NCBI GenBank assembly: GCA_963696075.1
Contig: CAVOJD010000029.1
Span: forward strand, 434,001 to 498,000
Direction: 5' to 3'
DNA from: CAJQQK01 sp963696075
GTDB taxonomy: Bacteria; Pseudomonadota; Alphaproteobacteria; Rhizobiales; Hyphomicrobiaceae
DNA: 64,000 nucleotides
Shown: positions 1 to 8,142 of the stretch, piece by piece
How positions within the stretch are numbered: position 1 is the stretch's first letter
Layout: each line of letters starts with the position of its first letter
Made by a program: the position numbers and the translations under genes
Notes under the pieces: generated by a model
Told to the model about the DNA's origin: nothing
The model's input: only the letters and a program-made list of their open reading frames with translations
Databases searched by the model: none

Positions 1-2097
1 CGCGGCTTCGGCGGCGCCCAGAGCTATCCCTCGCGCACCAAGGACAAGGATGACGTCGACTTCTCGACCGGCTCCGTCGGTCTCGGGGTTGCGGTCACGG
101 GCTTCGCAAGCCTCATCCAGGATTACGTTCACGCCAAGGGCTGGGGCGGCAATTGGGGCAAGGGGCGCATGATCGCGCTGATGGGTGATGCCGAAATCGA
201 TGAAGGCAACATCCACGAAGCCCTTCTGGAATACTGGAAGCACGGCCTCAACAACACCTGGTGGGTCGTCGACTACAACCGCCAGAGCCTCGACAGCGTT
301 GTCTCCGATCAGCTCTTCATGAAGGTTGCCGGCCTGTTCGAGAACCTTGGCTGGGAAGTCGTTCTCGTCAAGTACGGCAAGCTCCAGGAACGCGCCTTTG
401 CCGAGCCGGGTGGCGAGCATCTGCGCCAATGGATCGACGATTGTCCCAACCAGCTTTATTCCGCGCTCGTCTTCCAGGGGGGTGCTGCCTGGCGCAAGCA
501 GCTCCACGAGGACCTTGCAGGCCACGCCGACACCCTCGCCATCATCGACCGCCTCGACGATACCGCCCTGTCGGATCTCATGACCAACCTCGGCGGCCAC
601 GACCTTGAACAGCTCATCGAGGCGTTCGAGGCAGCCCCGACCGACAAACCGGTCTGCTTCATCGCATATACCGTGAAGGGTTTCGGACTGCCCCTGGCCG
701 GCCACAAAGACAACCACGCCGGCCTCATGACAAAGGCGCAGATCCAGGAACTGCGCGCCGCGATGTCGATCAACCAGGGCGAGGAATGGGACCGCTTCGC
801 CGGCCTCGCCAAGCCCGCCGACGAAGTCGCCCGCTTCCTCGACGTCGTCCCCTTCAACGCCAAGGGCGCCCGCCGCCTGACCGCGCCGCAGATCCCTGTG
901 CCGCCGCGCATATCCATCGAGGCGAGCGCCAAGATGGCGACCCAGACGGGCTTCGGCAAGGTTCTCGACCAGATCGCGCGCGACGGCGGACCGCTGGCTG
1001 AACGCATCGTGACCACCTCGCCTGACGTCACGGTGTCGACCAATCTCGGCCCCTGGGTGAATCGCCGCGGCCTGTTCTCGATGGAGACACGCGACGACAT
1101 CTTCAAAGAGCGCGGACTGATGTCGCCGCAGAAATGGGAGATGAGCCCCAAGGGACAGCACATCGAACTCGGCATCGCCGAGATGAACCTGTTCCTGACG
1201 CTTGCGGCCGCCGGTCTTTCCCATTCCCTGTTCGGCGAGCGATTGATCCCGATCGGAACGCTCTACGATCCCTTTATTTCCCGCGGCCTCGATGCGCTCA
1301 ATTACGCCTGCTATCAGGAATCGCGCTTCATCATCGTCGGCACCCCCTCAGGCCTCACGCTGGCCCCGGAAGGCGGCGCTCACCAATCGATTGCAACCCC
1401 CCTCATCGGCATGTCGCAGGACGGCCTCGCCTCCTTCGAGCCGGCCTTTGTCGACGAGCTGGCAGCCATCATGGGCTGGGCCTTCGCCTACATCCAGCGC
1501 GAGGGCGATGAGGAACACGAAGACCGCTGGTTGCGCGAAGAAAAGGGCGGCTCCGTTTATCTGCGACTGTCGACGCGGCCAATCGAGCAGATCCCGCGCC
1601 CGATGAGCGAACAACTGACGAGTGACATCATTCGCGGCGGCTACTGGCTGCGGCGCCCCGATCCCGCAACCCGCCTGGCGATCGTCTACATGGGTGCCGT
1701 TGCGCCCGAAGCGATCGAAGCAGCCGGGCTCCTCTCCGAAGATGGCCGCGGCATCGGTGTCCTGGCGGTGACCTCCGCCGACCGCCTGTCAGCCGGCTGG
1801 CATGGCGCGCAGCGCGCCCGCGAGAACGGCACCGTGGAAGCCGTCAGTCATATTGAGGGGCTGCTTTCCGCCTTGCCGCGTGATGCCGACCTGATCACGG
1901 TCTGCGATGCCCACCCGGAAAGCCTTTCCTGGCTCGGCGGCGTTGGCGGGCACCGCGTGCGCGCGCTCGGCGTCGAACATTTCGGCCAGTCGGGCTCCAT
2001 CACGGAGCTCTACAGTCACTATCACCTTGACGCGAACGCCATCCTTGCAGCCGCCGAAGGCATGACCGGCCGCCGTATGCGCTATCGACGCGCATGA
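1..2097 (+). CDS. Transketolase/AceE-like ThDP-dependent enzyme, 5' end outside window
   Basis: The reading frame is open from the first base, so the gene starts upstream; 698 residues are visible. It belongs to the thiamine-diphosphate transketolase superfamily, in the branch resembling homodimeric pyruvate dehydrogenase E1. The ThDP/Mg motif is visible as GDAEIDEG with the later NN of LNNTWWVVDYN (GDG-type motif). A central pyrimidine-binding domain follows (HIELGIAEMN, then PEGGAHQSIATP), then a C-terminal transketolase-like domain ending GRRMRYRRA. No lipoyl domain is present. These proteins are variously annotated as transketolase or pyruvate dehydrogenase E1. The substrate cannot be fixed from the sequence: the GDAEIDE and SIATP segments favour an AceE-like 2-oxoacid role over classical sugar transketolase. 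A GST gene follows on the same strand after about 190 bp. Confidence 0.8.
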   Translation, partial: RGFGGAQSYPSRTKDKDDVDFSTGSVGLGVAVTGFASLIQDYVHAKGWGGNWGKGRMIALMGDAEIDEGNIHEALLEYWKHGLNNTWWVVDYNRQSLDSVVSDQLFMKVAGLFENLGWEVVLVKYGKLQERAFAEPGGEHLRQWIDDCPNQLYSALVFQGGAAWRKQLHEDLAGHADTLAIIDRLDDTALSDLMTNLGGHDLEQLIEAFEAAPTDKPVCFIAYTVKGFGLPLAGHKDNHAGLMTKAQIQELRAAMSINQGEEWDRFAGLAKPADEVARFLDVVPFNAKGARRLTAPQIPVPPRISIEASAKMATQTGFGKVLDQIARDGGPLAERIVTTSPDVTVSTNLGPWVNRRGLFSMETRDDIFKERGLMSPQKWEMSPKGQHIELGIAEMNLFLTLAAAGLSHSLFGERLIPIGTLYDPFISRGLDALNYACYQESRFIIVGTPSGLTLAPEGGAHQSIATPLIGMSQDGLASFEPAFVDELAAIMGWAFAYIQREGDEEHEDRWLREEKGGSVYLRLSTRPIEQIPRPMSEQLTSDIIRGGYWLRRPDPATRLAIVYMGAVAPEAIEAAGLLSEDGRGIGVLAVTSADRLSAGWHGAQRARENGTVEAVSHIEGLLSALPRDADLITVCDAHPESLSWLGGVGGHRVRALGVEHFGQSGSITELYSHYHLDANAILAAAEGMTGRRMRYRRA

Positions 2098-2284
2098 GGA
2101 GGCGCTGGCTGAGAGTGACGCACTGTAACAGTGCCCGACCGTAACCCGGGCCGCCTCGCGCCGCCCACGACATTGCAGCGCCGCGGTGCAATCGTTTAGG
2201 CTGCTGTTCCTGACGCCCTGGAAAGATGTTCTTGAAGATGAAGCCGTCGCCACAGTACGGCGCCGCCAGAAGAGGCTCAACACG

Positions 2285-2917
2285 ATGATTGAATTCTACA
2301 CCTGGTCGACGCCAAACGGGCGCAAGGTCTCGATTATGCTTGAGGAGACCGGCCTGCCCTACACCGCGCACGCGATCGATATCTCCAAGGACGAGCAGTT
2401 CGCGCCCGACTTCCTGAAAATCGCACCGAACAACCGTATCCCCGCGATCGTCGATACCGACAACGGCCTTTCCCTGTTCGAGTCTGGGGCAATTCTCCAA
2501 TATCTCGCCCAGAAGACAGGCCAGTTCTGGCCGGCGGACGGTGAGGCGCACTGGCGCGTGACCGAATGGCTGATGTGGCAGATGGGCGGCGCGGGCCCGA
2601 TGCTCGGCCAGGTTCACCACTTCGTGAAGTTCAACAAGGGCAAGGCCCCCTACGCCGAAGAGCGCTACACCAAAGAGGCCAAACGCCTTTATGGCGTCCT
2701 CGACCGCCGCCTTGCCGAGGTCGAGTATGTCGCTGGCGACTATTCGATCGCCGACATGTCGATCTGGCCCTGGATCTCACGGTTCGAATGGCAGGGCATT
2801 GATCTGGCAGCCTTCCCCAACGTCGCGCGGTGGTACAAGGCGATCGCAGAACGCCCGGCCGTCCAGCGTGGCTATCACGTTCCCGTCGCGCAGCCCGCCG
2901 GCATACCGATGCCCTAG
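2285..2917 (+). CDS. Glutathione S-transferase family protein (YfcG/YghU-like)
   Basis: This is a 210-residue cytosolic GST. The N-terminal thioredoxin fold (about residues 1-82) opens with YTWSTPNGRKVSIMLEE, typical of the Nu-class YfcG/YghU enzymes that act as disulfide-bond oxidoreductases with glutathione. The FLKIAPNNRIPAIVD and FESGAILQYLA segments form the glutathione-binding region. The all-alpha C-terminal domain contains YSIADMSIWPW, with the conserved N-capping Asp. The start at 2285 was chosen because homology begins at this Met; the longer in-frame extension upstream has no GST similarity. Function beyond thiol/disulfide chemistry cannot be read from the sequence. Confidence 0.88.
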   Translation: MIEFYTWSTPNGRKVSIMLEETGLPYTAHAIDISKDEQFAPDFLKIAPNNRIPAIVDTDNGLSLFESGAILQYLAQKTGQFWPADGEAHWRVTEWLMWQMGGAGPMLGQVHHFVKFNKGKAPYAEERYTKEAKRLYGVLDRRLAEVEYVAGDYSIADMSIWPWISRFEWQGIDLAAFPNVARWYKAIAERPAVQRGYHVPVAQPAGIPMP

Positions 2918-3092
2918 GGCGGAGCGCAACTGCTGCCTGCTCGGTCAAATAGGGAAGTTTCCAGCGAACGCACCCTGTCTTGATCCTGCTCAATGCTGTC
3001 ATGTCGGCTTTCGATTTATCATCGCGCCGCTTGTAGATGGCAGGCGGGCGCGTTACAGAACGCCTCCGTTCGCGACTTAAAGGGCACGTTAC

Positions 3093-4022
3093 ATGACCGA
3101 GACTGCGAATTTCTCAGGCGTTATCGCGCCCATCCTGACACCCTTCGGGGAGGATGGTTCTCCTGATCCCGATCGCTTCATCGAGCACGCCGAGTGGTTG
3201 ATGGGGGAGGGGGGATGCACCGCGCTCGCCCCCTTCGGCACGACCAGCGAGGCAAACTCCCTCGGTCTCGATGAGCGCATGGATCTGCTCGAAGAACTCG
3301 TGGAGGGGGGCACCGAGCCCCTCAATCTGATGCCCGGGACGGGCACGTGCTCGCTGAGCGACACCGTCACCCTCACCCAACACGCCATCGACATGGGCGT
3401 CGGCGGCGTTTTGATGCTGCCCCCATTCTATTACAAGGATCTGAGCGACGAAGGGCTGTTCAAGTATTTCGCCGAGGTCATCGACGAGATCGCCGACGAT
3501 AATCTGAGGATCTACCTCTACCACATCCCCCAGATCTCAGGCGTTGGATTTTCCTTGGATCTGATCGCGCGGCTCCGCGGGGAATTCCCTGAGACTGTCC
3601 TCGGCATCAAGGATTCCTCCGGAGATTGGTCGAATATGCAGGCCATCCTCGATCGTTTCCCGGGTTTCGAACTTTTCACCGGTAGCGAGCGTTTTCTTCT
3701 CGAAACCCTCCGTCACGGTGGCGTGGGCACCATCTCCGCGGCGGCCAATATCAACGGCGCCAATATGAGGCAGCTCTACGACAATTGGCAGGACGATGAC
3801 GCCGAGGAATTGCAGGCCGAGATTGCTGCGCTGCGCGAGACGCTGCAGGATTTCCCGCTAATCCCGTCGCTCAAGGCGCTGGTCGCGCATTATCGCAACG
3901 ACCCAGCCTGGGCCGTCCTGCGCGCGCCGAACCTTGCCCTCGAGCCCGCGCGGACAAAGGTTGCCGTAAGTGCGCTTGCCGACCGTCACGGCTTCGCCCT
4001 CAATTTCGGCGATGCGGACTAA
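3093..4022 (+). CDS. Dihydrodipicolinate synthase/N-acetylneuraminate lyase superfamily aldolase
   Basis: A 309-residue class I aldolase of the DapA/NanA TIM-barrel family. The signature loop FGTTSEANSL is visible, as are the catalytic Tyr (IYLYHIPQISG) and the Schiff-base Lys (LGIKDSSGDWSN). It is clearly different from the canonical dapA at 59.2 kb: FGTTSE replaces VGTTGE and YHIPQ replaces YNVPA. It therefore probably condenses or cleaves a different 2-oxo acid with pyruvate. Candidates are sugar-acid or hydroxyproline breakdown enzymes, but no neighbouring pathway gene identifies the substrate. It stands alone, and no plus-strand T-tailed terminator follows. Confidence 0.82.
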   Translation: MTETANFSGVIAPILTPFGEDGSPDPDRFIEHAEWLMGEGGCTALAPFGTTSEANSLGLDERMDLLEELVEGGTEPLNLMPGTGTCSLSDTVTLTQHAIDMGVGGVLMLPPFYYKDLSDEGLFKYFAEVIDEIADDNLRIYLYHIPQISGVGFSLDLIARLRGEFPETVLGIKDSSGDWSNMQAILDRFPGFELFTGSERFLLETLRHGGVGTISAAANINGANMRQLYDNWQDDDAEELQAEIAALRETLQDFPLIPSLKALVAHYRNDPAWAVLRAPNLALEPARTKVAVSALADRHGFALNFGDAD

Positions 4023-4128
4023 GCCCCGCATGAGGCGCCGACGCAACGTGATGTCAATCGACTGGCGCTGCAACCTATAGCGCCAATGATCTGGCCGCAT
4101 TCGGCACTGCCCGCAGCGCAACACGAAC

Positions 4129-4160
4129 AAAAAAAATCCCTCCTTGTTGCCAAGGAGGGA
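4129..4160 (-). terminator. Strong intrinsic terminator on minus strand with no assigned upstream gene
   Basis: A perfect 10-bp stem (4137-4146 with 4151-4160, loop TTGC) is followed on the minus strand by eight U residues (A-run 4129-4136). On the plus strand the hairpin is followed by AAAGGG, so it is not a normal terminator for the aldolase gene ending at 4022. The transcript it ends must start between about 4170 and 4560. Confidence 0.75.
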
Positions 4161-4420
4161 AAGGGTGTGTCGGGGTAGGGGAGTGTGTCGTCAAAACAGT
4201 TGTGCCGATCCCTGGTCGGCAGCGCAAACTCGGAACGAAGGGGAGGCGGATCGTTTGTCACTCGGCCAGAGTTGGGAGAGGTTTTGACCGAATGCGCTGA
4301 GATCTATGATCCCCAGGAGCCGGTAAGCTCCGTTTCGTTGATCAATTGATAACCCAGACGAGGCCGTCGGTCTATCGCTCGCGATAAACACGTTTAATTG
4401 CCCAAACGTTAAATTAGCGA
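4161..4420 (-). ncRNA. Candidate small RNA ending at the 4129-4160 terminator
   Basis: The interval between the orphan minus-strand terminator and the AT-rich stretch at about 4390-4520 has no convincing protein. The only minus-strand reading frame (4191-4391, 66 codons) has no recognisable family and no clear ribosome-binding site. AT-rich sequence suitable for a promoter precedes it on the minus strand. This suggests a short untranslated transcript, but no known RNA family was recognised. Confidence 0.25.
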
Positions 4421-4565
4421 TTTGTTTAGTTTGTTGCGGCGGTGGTTTTGATAGTAAGTCGAAGTTTCTGTCTTGATATGAAATAAACAGGCATATTTTT
4501 TATACTTTTTTGGTCTGTTTTGTCGCACGGTTTCTGTGCCAAGTGCATGCCGGCCCATAACGAGA

Positions 4566-4590
4566 AAGGGCGCCCCGGAAGGGCGCCCTG
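4566..4590 (-). terminator. Intrinsic terminator after clpA
   Basis: On the minus strand an 8-bp GC stem (4582-4589 pairing with 4567-4574, 7-base loop) is followed by TTCTCGTT. It lies about 50 bp past the clpA stop and fits the end of the clpS-clpA operon. Confidence 0.7.
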
Positions 4591-4642
4591 TTCCTGACCA
4601 GGTCATGCGAGCTTGCTTGAGGCCGCGATCAACCCGCTGCGC

Positions 4643-7102
4643 TCACTTCTTTTTCGGCGAGACGCTCGGAACTGTGCCTGAACTCTTCGCACGGCCCCGC
4701 TTGTCCTTCGGTCCCGGAAGTGCCTTGCGCGGCGAGGCCTCGATGAGTTGAGGATCGCCATCCTCATCTGTCTCATCGTCGTCATCCTCGTCGTCATCAT
4801 CGTCCAACGGCTTTGCCTTCGCATCAGCCGGGAAAAATTCGAATCCGAGCTTTTTCTCGCCCCCCTCGCCATCCTCCACGAGGACCTTGACGGCGCCCCC
4901 GTGCTCGAGCCGCCCAAACAGCAGTTCTTCCGCCAGCGGCTTCTTGATGTGCTCCTGAATGACGCGGCCGAGCGGTCTGGCGCCAAACTTGTCGTCATAA
5001 CCTTCCTTGGCAAGCCATGCCGCCGCTTCCGGCGTCAACTCAATGGTCACGCTGCGATCCGCGAGCTGGGCCTCAAGCTGGAAGATGAACTTCTCGACGA
5101 CCTTCTCGATGACGTCCGTTGACAGGCCGGCGAACGGAACGATCGCATCCAGCCGGTTACGGAACTCGGGCGTGAACAGCTTCGACACCGCCTCCATGTC
5201 CTCGCCCTCGCGCTTGGCTCGGTTGAAGCCCATCGGCGGGCGCGCCATATCGGCCGCCCCGGCGTTCGACGTCATGATCAAGATCACGTTGCGGAAGTCG
5301 ATCTTCTTGCCGTTGTGGTCCGTCAGGCTGCCATGGTCCATCACCTGCAGGAGGATATTGAACAGATCAGGATGCGCCTTCTCGATCTCGTCGAGCAGCA
5401 GCACGCTGTGTGGATGCTGGTCGACGCCATCGGTCAGCAGACCGCCCTGGTCGAACCCGACATAGCCCGGAGGCGCACCGATCAGCCGCGAAACGGTATG
5501 CTTTTCCATGTATTCCGACATGTCGAAGCGCAGCAGCTCCACCCCCATCAGGCTGGCAAGCTGCTTGGCAACTTCCGTCTTGCCGACGCCTGTCGGGCCG
5601 GTGAACAGGTAGCAGCCGATCGGCTTTTCCGGTTCCCGGAGGCCGGCCCGCGCGAGCTTGATCGCCGACGACAGCGACTGGATCGCGTTATCCTGCCCGA
5701 ACACGAGCCGCTTCAAGTCACGCTCGAGGTTGGAGAGCACTTCCGCGTCCGACTTGGTCACGGTCTTCGGCGGGATACGCGCCATGGTGGCAATCGTCGC
5801 CTCGATCTCCTTGACCGAGATCTTCTTGCGTCGCTTGCTCTCCTCGACAAGCATCTGAGCCGCCCCCGCCTCATCGACGACGTCGATCGCCTTGTCCGGC
5901 AGTTTGCGGTCATGGATGTACTTCGCGGACAGCTCCACCGCCGACTTGATCGCCTCGTTGGTGTACTTGAGCTTGTGGTATTCCTCGAAATAGGGCTTCA
6001 GCCCGCGCATGATCTCGATCGCGTCCTCGATCGTGGGCTCGTTGACGTCGATCTTCTGGAAGCGCCGCACCAGGGCGCGGTCCTTCTCGAAATGCTGGCG
6101 GTATTCCTTGTACGTCGTCGAGCCGATGCACCGGACAAGACCCGACTGCAGCGCCGGCTTCAGCAGGTTGGAGGCGTCCATCGCCCCGCCTGATGTCGCG
6201 CCTGCCCCAATGACGGTGTGAATTTCATCGATGAACAGGATGGCGCCTTCGTAGTTCTCGACTTCCTTCATCACGGCCTTAAGCCGTTCCTCAAAGTCGC
6301 CGCGATAGCGCGTGCCAGCCAGCAGCGCGCCCATGTCGAGCGAGAAGATCGTCGAGTCCTTGAGGACCTCCGGCACTTCGCCGTTGACGATCTTGCGCGC
6401 CAGCCCCTCTGCAATCGCTGTCTTGCCGACACCTGGGTCACCGACGAAAAGCGGGTTGTTTTTCTGCCGTCGGCACAGCACCTGGATGGTGCGCATCACC
6501 TCTTTTTCGCGCCCGATCAACGGGTCGATCTTGCCGTCGCGTGCCTTGTCATTGAGGTTGACACAGTAGGTGTTGAGGGCATCGGCCGCTTTCTTGTCGC
6601 TGCTCTCTTCGCCGCCCGTTTCATCATCAGCGCCGCGCACGGTGCGCCCTTCCGACATGCCCGGCCGCTTCGCGATGCCATGGCTGATATATTGGACGGC
6701 GTCGAACCGCGTCATGTTCTGCTCTTGCAGGAAAAACGACGCATGGCTCTCCCGCTCGGCAAAAATCGCAACGAGCACATTTGCCCCCGTTACCTCTTCG
6801 CGGCCGGAGGACTGCACGTGAACGACGGCGCGATGAATGACGCGCTGGACGCTGGTCGTCGGAGTCGCTTCAGAGGCACCGTCGACTTCGAGCGCACTGA
6901 GCTCAGAATCAATGAATTCAGTGACCCGTGCCCGAAGCTGATCGAGATCGACCGCACAGGCCTTCATCACGGCCTGCGCGTCACGATCATCGATCAAGGC
7001 GAGCAACAGATGCTCGAGTGTTGCGTGCTCATGGCTGCGCTCGTTCGCAAGTTCGAGCGCACGGTGGAGGGTCGTCTCGAGAGCTGGGGAGAATGATGGC
7101 AC
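4643..7102 (-). CDS. clpA: ATP-dependent Clp protease ATP-binding subunit ClpA
   Basis: An 819-residue AAA+ unfoldase that feeds substrates to ClpP and partners with ClpS. The N domain (about 1-150) is followed by AAA module 1 with Walker A GDPGVGKTAIAEGLA and Walker B ILFIDEIH, then AAA module 2 with GPTGVGKTEVAKQLA and VLLLDEIEKAHPD. The ClpP-contact loop and C-terminal D2-small domain are present. The gene starts 6 bp after the clpS stop, so the two are cotranscribed. The tail after about residue 765 is unusual: an Asp/Glu-rich stretch (PLDDDDDEDDDDE) and then a basic end (PKDKRGRAKSS...SPKKK). The family in E. coli is about 60 residues shorter. Identification is secure; the role of the tail is unknown. 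Confidence 0.97.
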   Translation of the reverse strand: MPSFSPALETTLHRALELANERSHEHATLEHLLLALIDDRDAQAVMKACAVDLDQLRARVTEFIDSELSALEVDGASEATPTTSVQRVIHRAVVHVQSSGREEVTGANVLVAIFAERESHASFFLQEQNMTRFDAVQYISHGIAKRPGMSEGRTVRGADDETGGEESSDKKAADALNTYCVNLNDKARDGKIDPLIGREKEVMRTIQVLCRRQKNNPLFVGDPGVGKTAIAEGLARKIVNGEVPEVLKDSTIFSLDMGALLAGTRYRGDFEERLKAVMKEVENYEGAILFIDEIHTVIGAGATSGGAMDASNLLKPALQSGLVRCIGSTTYKEYRQHFEKDRALVRRFQKIDVNEPTIEDAIEIMRGLKPYFEEYHKLKYTNEAIKSAVELSAKYIHDRKLPDKAIDVVDEAGAAQMLVEESKRRKKISVKEIEATIATMARIPPKTVTKSDAEVLSNLERDLKRLVFGQDNAIQSLSSAIKLARAGLREPEKPIGCYLFTGPTGVGKTEVAKQLASLMGVELLRFDMSEYMEKHTVSRLIGAPPGYVGFDQGGLLTDGVDQHPHSVLLLDEIEKAHPDLFNILLQVMDHGSLTDHNGKKIDFRNVILIMTSNAGAADMARPPMGFNRAKREGEDMEAVSKLFTPEFRNRLDAIVPFAGLSTDVIEKVVEKFIFQLEAQLADRSVTIELTPEAAAWLAKEGYDDKFGARPLGRVIQEHIKKPLAEELLFGRLEHGGAVKVLVEDGEGGEKKLGFEFFPADAKAKPLDDDDDEDDDDETDEDGDPQLIEASPRKALPGPKDKRGRAKSSGTVPSVSPKKK

Positions 7103-7108
7103 GGGCGC

Positions 7109-7468
7109 TTACTCTTTTTCCATGGTGCATTGCAGAGGGTGGCCGTGTTGGCGCGCGAAATCAATAACTTGCGTCACTTTGGTTTCTGCCACCTCGTAGG
7201 TGTAGACGCCGCAAATGCCCACGCCCTTGTGATGGACATGAAGCATGATGCGTGTGGCGTCTTCTCGGCCTTTGTTGAAGTATTTTTCCAGAACGTGAAT
7301 CACGAACTCCATCGGTGTGTAGTCGTCGTTCAGCAGAAGCACCTTGTAGAGGCTGGGTTTCTTGGTTTTAGGGCGCGTCTTGGTGACGATCCCCGTGCGA
7401 CCCTGGCCCTCATCTCCGCCGTTCTCGCCGTTGTCATCCGACATTATGGGTGCGAATTCATCGATCAT
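7109..7468 (-). CDS. clpS: ATP-dependent Clp protease adaptor ClpS
   Basis: An adaptor that delivers N-degron substrates to ClpA. From Met at 7468 the protein has 119 residues; an alternative Met at 7444 gives 111. A disordered charged N terminus precedes the core. The N-degron pocket motif LLNDDYTPMEFVIHVL, the HVHHKGVGICGVYTYE segment and the C-terminal strand HPLQCTMEKE are all conserved. A much longer in-frame extension upstream (to 7945) is low-complexity and not part of the family, so it was excluded. The gene lies directly upstream of clpA with a 6-bp gap. Confidence 0.95.
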   Translation of the reverse strand: MIDEFAPIMSDDNGENGGDEGQGRTGIVTKTRPKTKKPSLYKVLLLNDDYTPMEFVIHVLEKYFNKGREDATRIMLHVHHKGVGICGVYTYEVAETKVTQVIDFARQHGHPLQCTMEKE

Positions 7469-8142
7469 TGCCGCTGCCTGTACGACGTTCCATATCATCC
7501 ATTGCATTCCACATATCTGGCCACATGTCCGGACGCATTTCCGACCGTGACCAGCGGGCTGCCGTCGCCGCAAAGTTAACACCTTGGCCCGCTTAAGACC
7601 GGCCTGCTGAAGACCAGCCAGCTCAAGACCCGATTGTGTCATGGCTGCATGGCACGAGAATGTCCTCCTGCGACCAGGAAAACAACCAACCCGAGAGTAG
7701 ATGGCCAACCGCGGCGTGTGGGTCGTTACTTTCTTGGAAACGTTGGTGAGGGCCCGTTGGATGAGGATATATCCTAGACGAAAAGACAACCAGTCAGGTC
7801 TTAAGATAAGGCCCAGCCGCGGCGAATGCCAGATGCATCTGTTAATTGTTTTTGACAACCAGGCGCATCCGACAGGCCCCCTCAACAGACTGTGTCTTCC
7901 CTCCCGCCACCCTACAATGCCCAATCCCATTCCAACCGCGCGCATATATCCGCATGCGCACCGATTGCAACTTTAACGTTTACTAACCATATCCTGCCAC
8001 TATGCCGCTTTGCAGCTCCCGCGCAAGACCAGCGCGCGCTGCACAAGATGCGGCGTGGCGTCAAAGTCTTGCCGGAAAATGATGCTTTATGACGAGTTTG
8101 CGGCTGCTGGGGCAGCCGGTTACGGCGGCGGTGAGGGATCCA
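7469..8142. other. Divergent intergenic region between clpS and the D,D-carboxypeptidase gene
   Basis: About 670 bp with no convincing gene; the reading frames here lack family resemblance and ribosome-binding sites. It must hold the promoters of clpS (minus) and the carboxypeptidase gene (plus). A CtrA-like motif lies at 7973-7990. Several direct GACC/AAGACC-rich short repeats (7590-7630) are visible but have no assigned role. Confidence 0.5.
7973..7990 (+). promoter_or_regulatory. CtrA-like binding motif
   Basis: TTAA, seven bases, then TAACCAT. This resembles the alphaproteobacterial CtrA site (TTAA-N7-TTAA, or half-site TTAACCAT), with one mismatch in the second half. It sits about 150-170 bp before the carboxypeptidase start. 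It is an inference from motif likeness only. Confidence 0.25.
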
